From the NCBI GenBank assembly GCA_001953115.1, contig LSSL01004740.1, positions 1 through 13,876 on the forward strand: a stretch of 13,876 nt of DNA, read 5' to 3'. Below are positions 11,649 through 13,876 of the stretch, piece by piece; within the stretch, counting starts at the first letter, position 1, and every line of letters starts with the position of its first letter. The stretch is from Smittium mucronatum. Lineage: Eukaryota; Kickxellomycota; Harpellomycetes; Harpellales; Legeriomycetaceae. The position numbers and the translations under genes are program-made. The notes under the pieces were generated by a model, which did no database searches, was not told the DNA's origin, and was given only the letters and a program-made list of their open reading frames with translations.

Positions 11649-11667
11649 CCCCCCCCCCCCTTCCTCT
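11649..11667 (+). repeat. Run of twelve C within a pyrimidine tract
   Basis: Twelve consecutive C occupy 11649-11660 and the all-pyrimidine tract continues as TTCCTCT to 11667. In DNA with roughly 10% C this is far from expected by independent base choice, so it is either a slippage-expanded homopolymer or an assembly artefact. The minus strand carries G12, which could form unusual structures. Homopolymers of this length are often miscounted in sequencing, so the exact length is uncertain. Confidence 0.85.
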
Positions 11668-13585
11668 ATCCAAAAAGCTCGGAGTCAAGATATAATTTTT
11701 AGTATATAATCAAGTCAATAATGTTAAATCTTATCTTTATAGAATTTTTTTTTAAAAAAACATTAGAGAAATTATCTAATTATTTAGGTTATAAAATTAT
11801 AATCCTTAATAATTTTTTTATAATTTTACACTTTTATAGGATTTTTAAAGCTAAAAAGAGTGGTTTATTTCGTTAAAACGAGTAATTCGACTATTTTTGC
11901 ATAATTTTGGAAATTTCATTTTTTTAGGAAATTAGCGATATTTTAATGGTTAAAAAACATGTTAACTCTTGTTTCCACTATTTGCATACCCAATATTTAT
12001 ATTTAATAATAACTTAATTATAAAGGCTAACATTCTCCTATTAAGCAATTAATATACTTATTTTCTGGCTCTATGCTATATATAATTGAAAACCGAAAGT
12101 TTAATAGTTTTAAATAGCAATAATGGTACCAATGAAAATAATTTTTTTCAGATTAACTCTTTTGCGACATGCAGAATATACTTTCCAATCAATCATTATA
12201 AATAATTTTCAATAATTTGAGATCATATTAGTCTATTTTTTTTTAGAATGTCCCAATTGTTAGAAGGACCAAATTTTTAAATTATTAGCGGATATGAGTT
12301 AAAAAAATGCAATTTATTGTAAGTGATTAATAAATATTTGAGATTTATAAGCTGAATAGGCCTAAAATAATTTCGAATAAAGAAATCCTCCAGTAGAATG
12401 TAATAAATATATGCCCCCGTCTTACAACATATTTCCTTATAAGAATTTTTTTTAAAAAAACAATTTATATAAATTTTCATAAAAAAGAGGGTTATGGAAA
12501 TGGTACTATATACAAAAATAATTTATCTGTAAATAAAATAAACTTCTCATTCACGAAATAAAATATTTTCTGAATTGCTTCAGAAAAAAAAAATTATAAA
12601 GAAGATCTAATGACCTCTAGGTTTTTATAAGTGATAATTTAACCTTATCTAAAATAGAAAAATAGAAAAATACATCTTAAAGGATGATAATTTTTACTGA
12701 ATAGATATATGATGGCAATTATTACTTGATTATAGACAGCTTTATTATCGGAATATTAAATTTATAAATTGATTTCTAGTTATAAATTTATTTTTTTTTT
12801 ATTAGGGCTTATTCGACCATTTTTGGTAGGGTTATACAGAAATTAGTAGACCAAGGTTCCCGAATTTACCATTTTGCTTACACCTAAATTAACAGAATGG
12901 CTATTAAACTTATATTTCTCATCTATATCTACGAAATTAATTTGTTATTATCGATTTGTGATCAAAAATAAATAAAAGGTGAGAGTTTTAAATTTTCACT
13001 CCCAAATTTACAAGTCAAAAAACGAGTGATCGCTAAATAAAATGATTTCAAAAAATAAAATTTGTAGTTATTTGATTAAACAAATTAATTTCTTGTAAAA
13101 GATAATCCAAGTTAGTTTTACGGTACTTATTTTGAAATTAAATGGTTCAGTTGAGGCCATGTCTCTGGAAAAAAAATTTAATAAAAATTTCCCATTAGCT
13201 TTTTGAAGAATCGTTTTATTTTATTTCTTTAGCATATTTTATTTCTCGAATTTGGCATCCTGCTTTTTTTTTCGTTTATAATATATTGAGACTTATTTCA
13301 CATATTCTGTATTCCCACTACCTAAATATTGAAAAAATCAATTTATTTTGGAACTTTCTGTGGATTTAAATCAATAAAATTTATTGTAATATATGTGATT
13401 TAAGCAAAAATACCATATTTAGAGCATTTCAAAATTAATCAAAATTAATAGGCGCCCAGTGCAATATCTGAATTTAATTACATCCTCAGCTTTTTTATCG
13501 AATAAAAGCACCGTAATCATTAAATAAATTATTTTTCAAAAACTATGGGAAATTAAGCAATCATTGGATGTAACGATAAAATATG
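11668..13585. other. AT-rich non-coding stretch
   Basis: No gene is supported; a 67-codon minus-strand frame (12277-12480) is unremarkable. A hairpin with 9-base perfect arms and a TTGC loop lies at 12566-12574/12579-12587, within chance expectation. The words ATTCGACTATTTTTG (11885-11899) and ATTCGACCATTTTTG (12811-12825) differ at one base, but similarity does not extend beyond them. The part at 12805-12900 is slightly more complex than its flanks and could be old repeat material. Confidence 0.6.
13430..13449. repeat. 10-base tandem duplication
   Basis: CAAAATTAAT occurs perfectly twice in a row, at 13430-13439 and 13440-13449. It is a small slippage-type duplication. Confidence 0.8.
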
Positions 13586-13736
13586 GTTTTATTGAAGTAT
13601 CAAACGTTTTTTGAGAAAAACGCGTTTTATTGATAAATCTAAGCTTTTTTCAACTTGATAAATTTTTTTAAAAAAAACTAGATTTCTCAAAATAACGCGT
13701 TTTTCTCAAAATACTATATTTTTTGACGCAATAGAA
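13586..13736. repeat. Long imperfect inverted repeat (fold-back / MITE-like)
   Basis: The left arm word TTTTGAGAAAAACGCGTT (13609-13626) has a perfect 18-base inverted copy at 13694-13711. Similarity continues inward, giving 36 of 42 matching bases between 13609-13650 and 13670-13711, with a loop of about 19 bases (13651-13669). Outward similarity is weaker and needs gaps: TTTTATTG on the left against TTCTATTG on the right, and TCAAA on both sides, which carries the structure to about 13586-13736. The arm core AACGCGTT is itself palindromic and contains CGCG, rare in this DNA. By a rough estimate an 18-base perfect inverted match at this spacing is unlikely by chance here. It encodes no protein, so a non-autonomous fold-back or MITE-like repeat is the best reading. 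No clear target-site duplication was found, and the family is unknown to me. Confidence 0.7.
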
Positions 13737-13876
13737 TGCATTAATTGATATGGGCTGAATAATATCAAATTAGAAATATTTATCAAAATCAACAGTATTT
13801 ACCAAAATAATTATGTATACTTATTTTCGTTTATTTTGGAGAGATTTTTTCAAAAAATACGATTATTTAGTTCTTA

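Noticed and set aside
11741..12461. Two near-identical words, AGAATTTTTTTT(T)AAAAAAACA, about 700 bases apart
   Set aside because: They consist almost wholly of a T run joined to an A run, a pattern that recurs elsewhere (near 3111, 11272 and 13663), and the flanks do not match.
12566..12587. 9-base perfect hairpin with a TTGC loop followed by A-rich sequence, considered as a terminator
   Set aside because: The stem is AT-rich, no T run follows it on the plus strand and no gene precedes it. Several stems of this size are expected by chance in this window.
11885..12825. 15-base words at 11885 and 12811 differing at one base, considered as copies of a dispersed repeat
   Set aside because: The flanking sequences cannot be aligned, so the match is too short to call a repeat.

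Overview
This 13,876-base window looks like non-coding nuclear DNA from a very AT-rich eukaryote. A hand count over five sampled 60-base lines gives about 20% GC (61 of 300). No reading frame exceeds 92 codons on either strand, and none gives a protein I recognise. I see no tRNA T-arm with a matching acceptor stem, no rRNA block, no CRISPR array, no operon-like gene spacing and no convincing promoter or terminator. Bacterial, viral or organellar DNA of this length would normally show several genes, so those sources are unlikely. A ciliate-type code (UGA as the only stop) does not rescue it in a spot check: 4921-5520 on the + strand has 15 TGA triplets spread over three frames. The host cannot be named. 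An invertebrate, perhaps an arthropod, is a weak guess based on remembered repeat motifs; AT-rich protists, nematodes and anaerobic fungi remain possible.

Layout. Positions 1-670 are AT-rich filler with a 13-base tandem repeat at 75-108. About 671-905 is a more complex, somewhat GC-richer block that begins with a GGGGTGTCC motif and resembles the end of an old interspersed DNA element. Positions 906-2970 are filler. At 2980-3110 two copies of a short motif face each other, one of them joined to the same GTGTCCATTTA word seen at 678. From 3111 to 13,580 there is mostly featureless AT-rich DNA, broken by two short G-rich islands (6137-6153 and 9898-9914) and a run of twelve C (11649-11660). Near the right edge, 13586-13736 holds the clearest structure: a long imperfect inverted repeat whose arms share 18 identical bases including AACGCGTT.

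No genes can be shown to work together. The supportable content is repeat debris, simple repeats and a few base-composition anomalies. I found no evidence of an undescribed functional system. The most useful leads are the inverted repeat near the right end and the repeat-like block at 671-905; both could be settled by searching the source genome for further copies.
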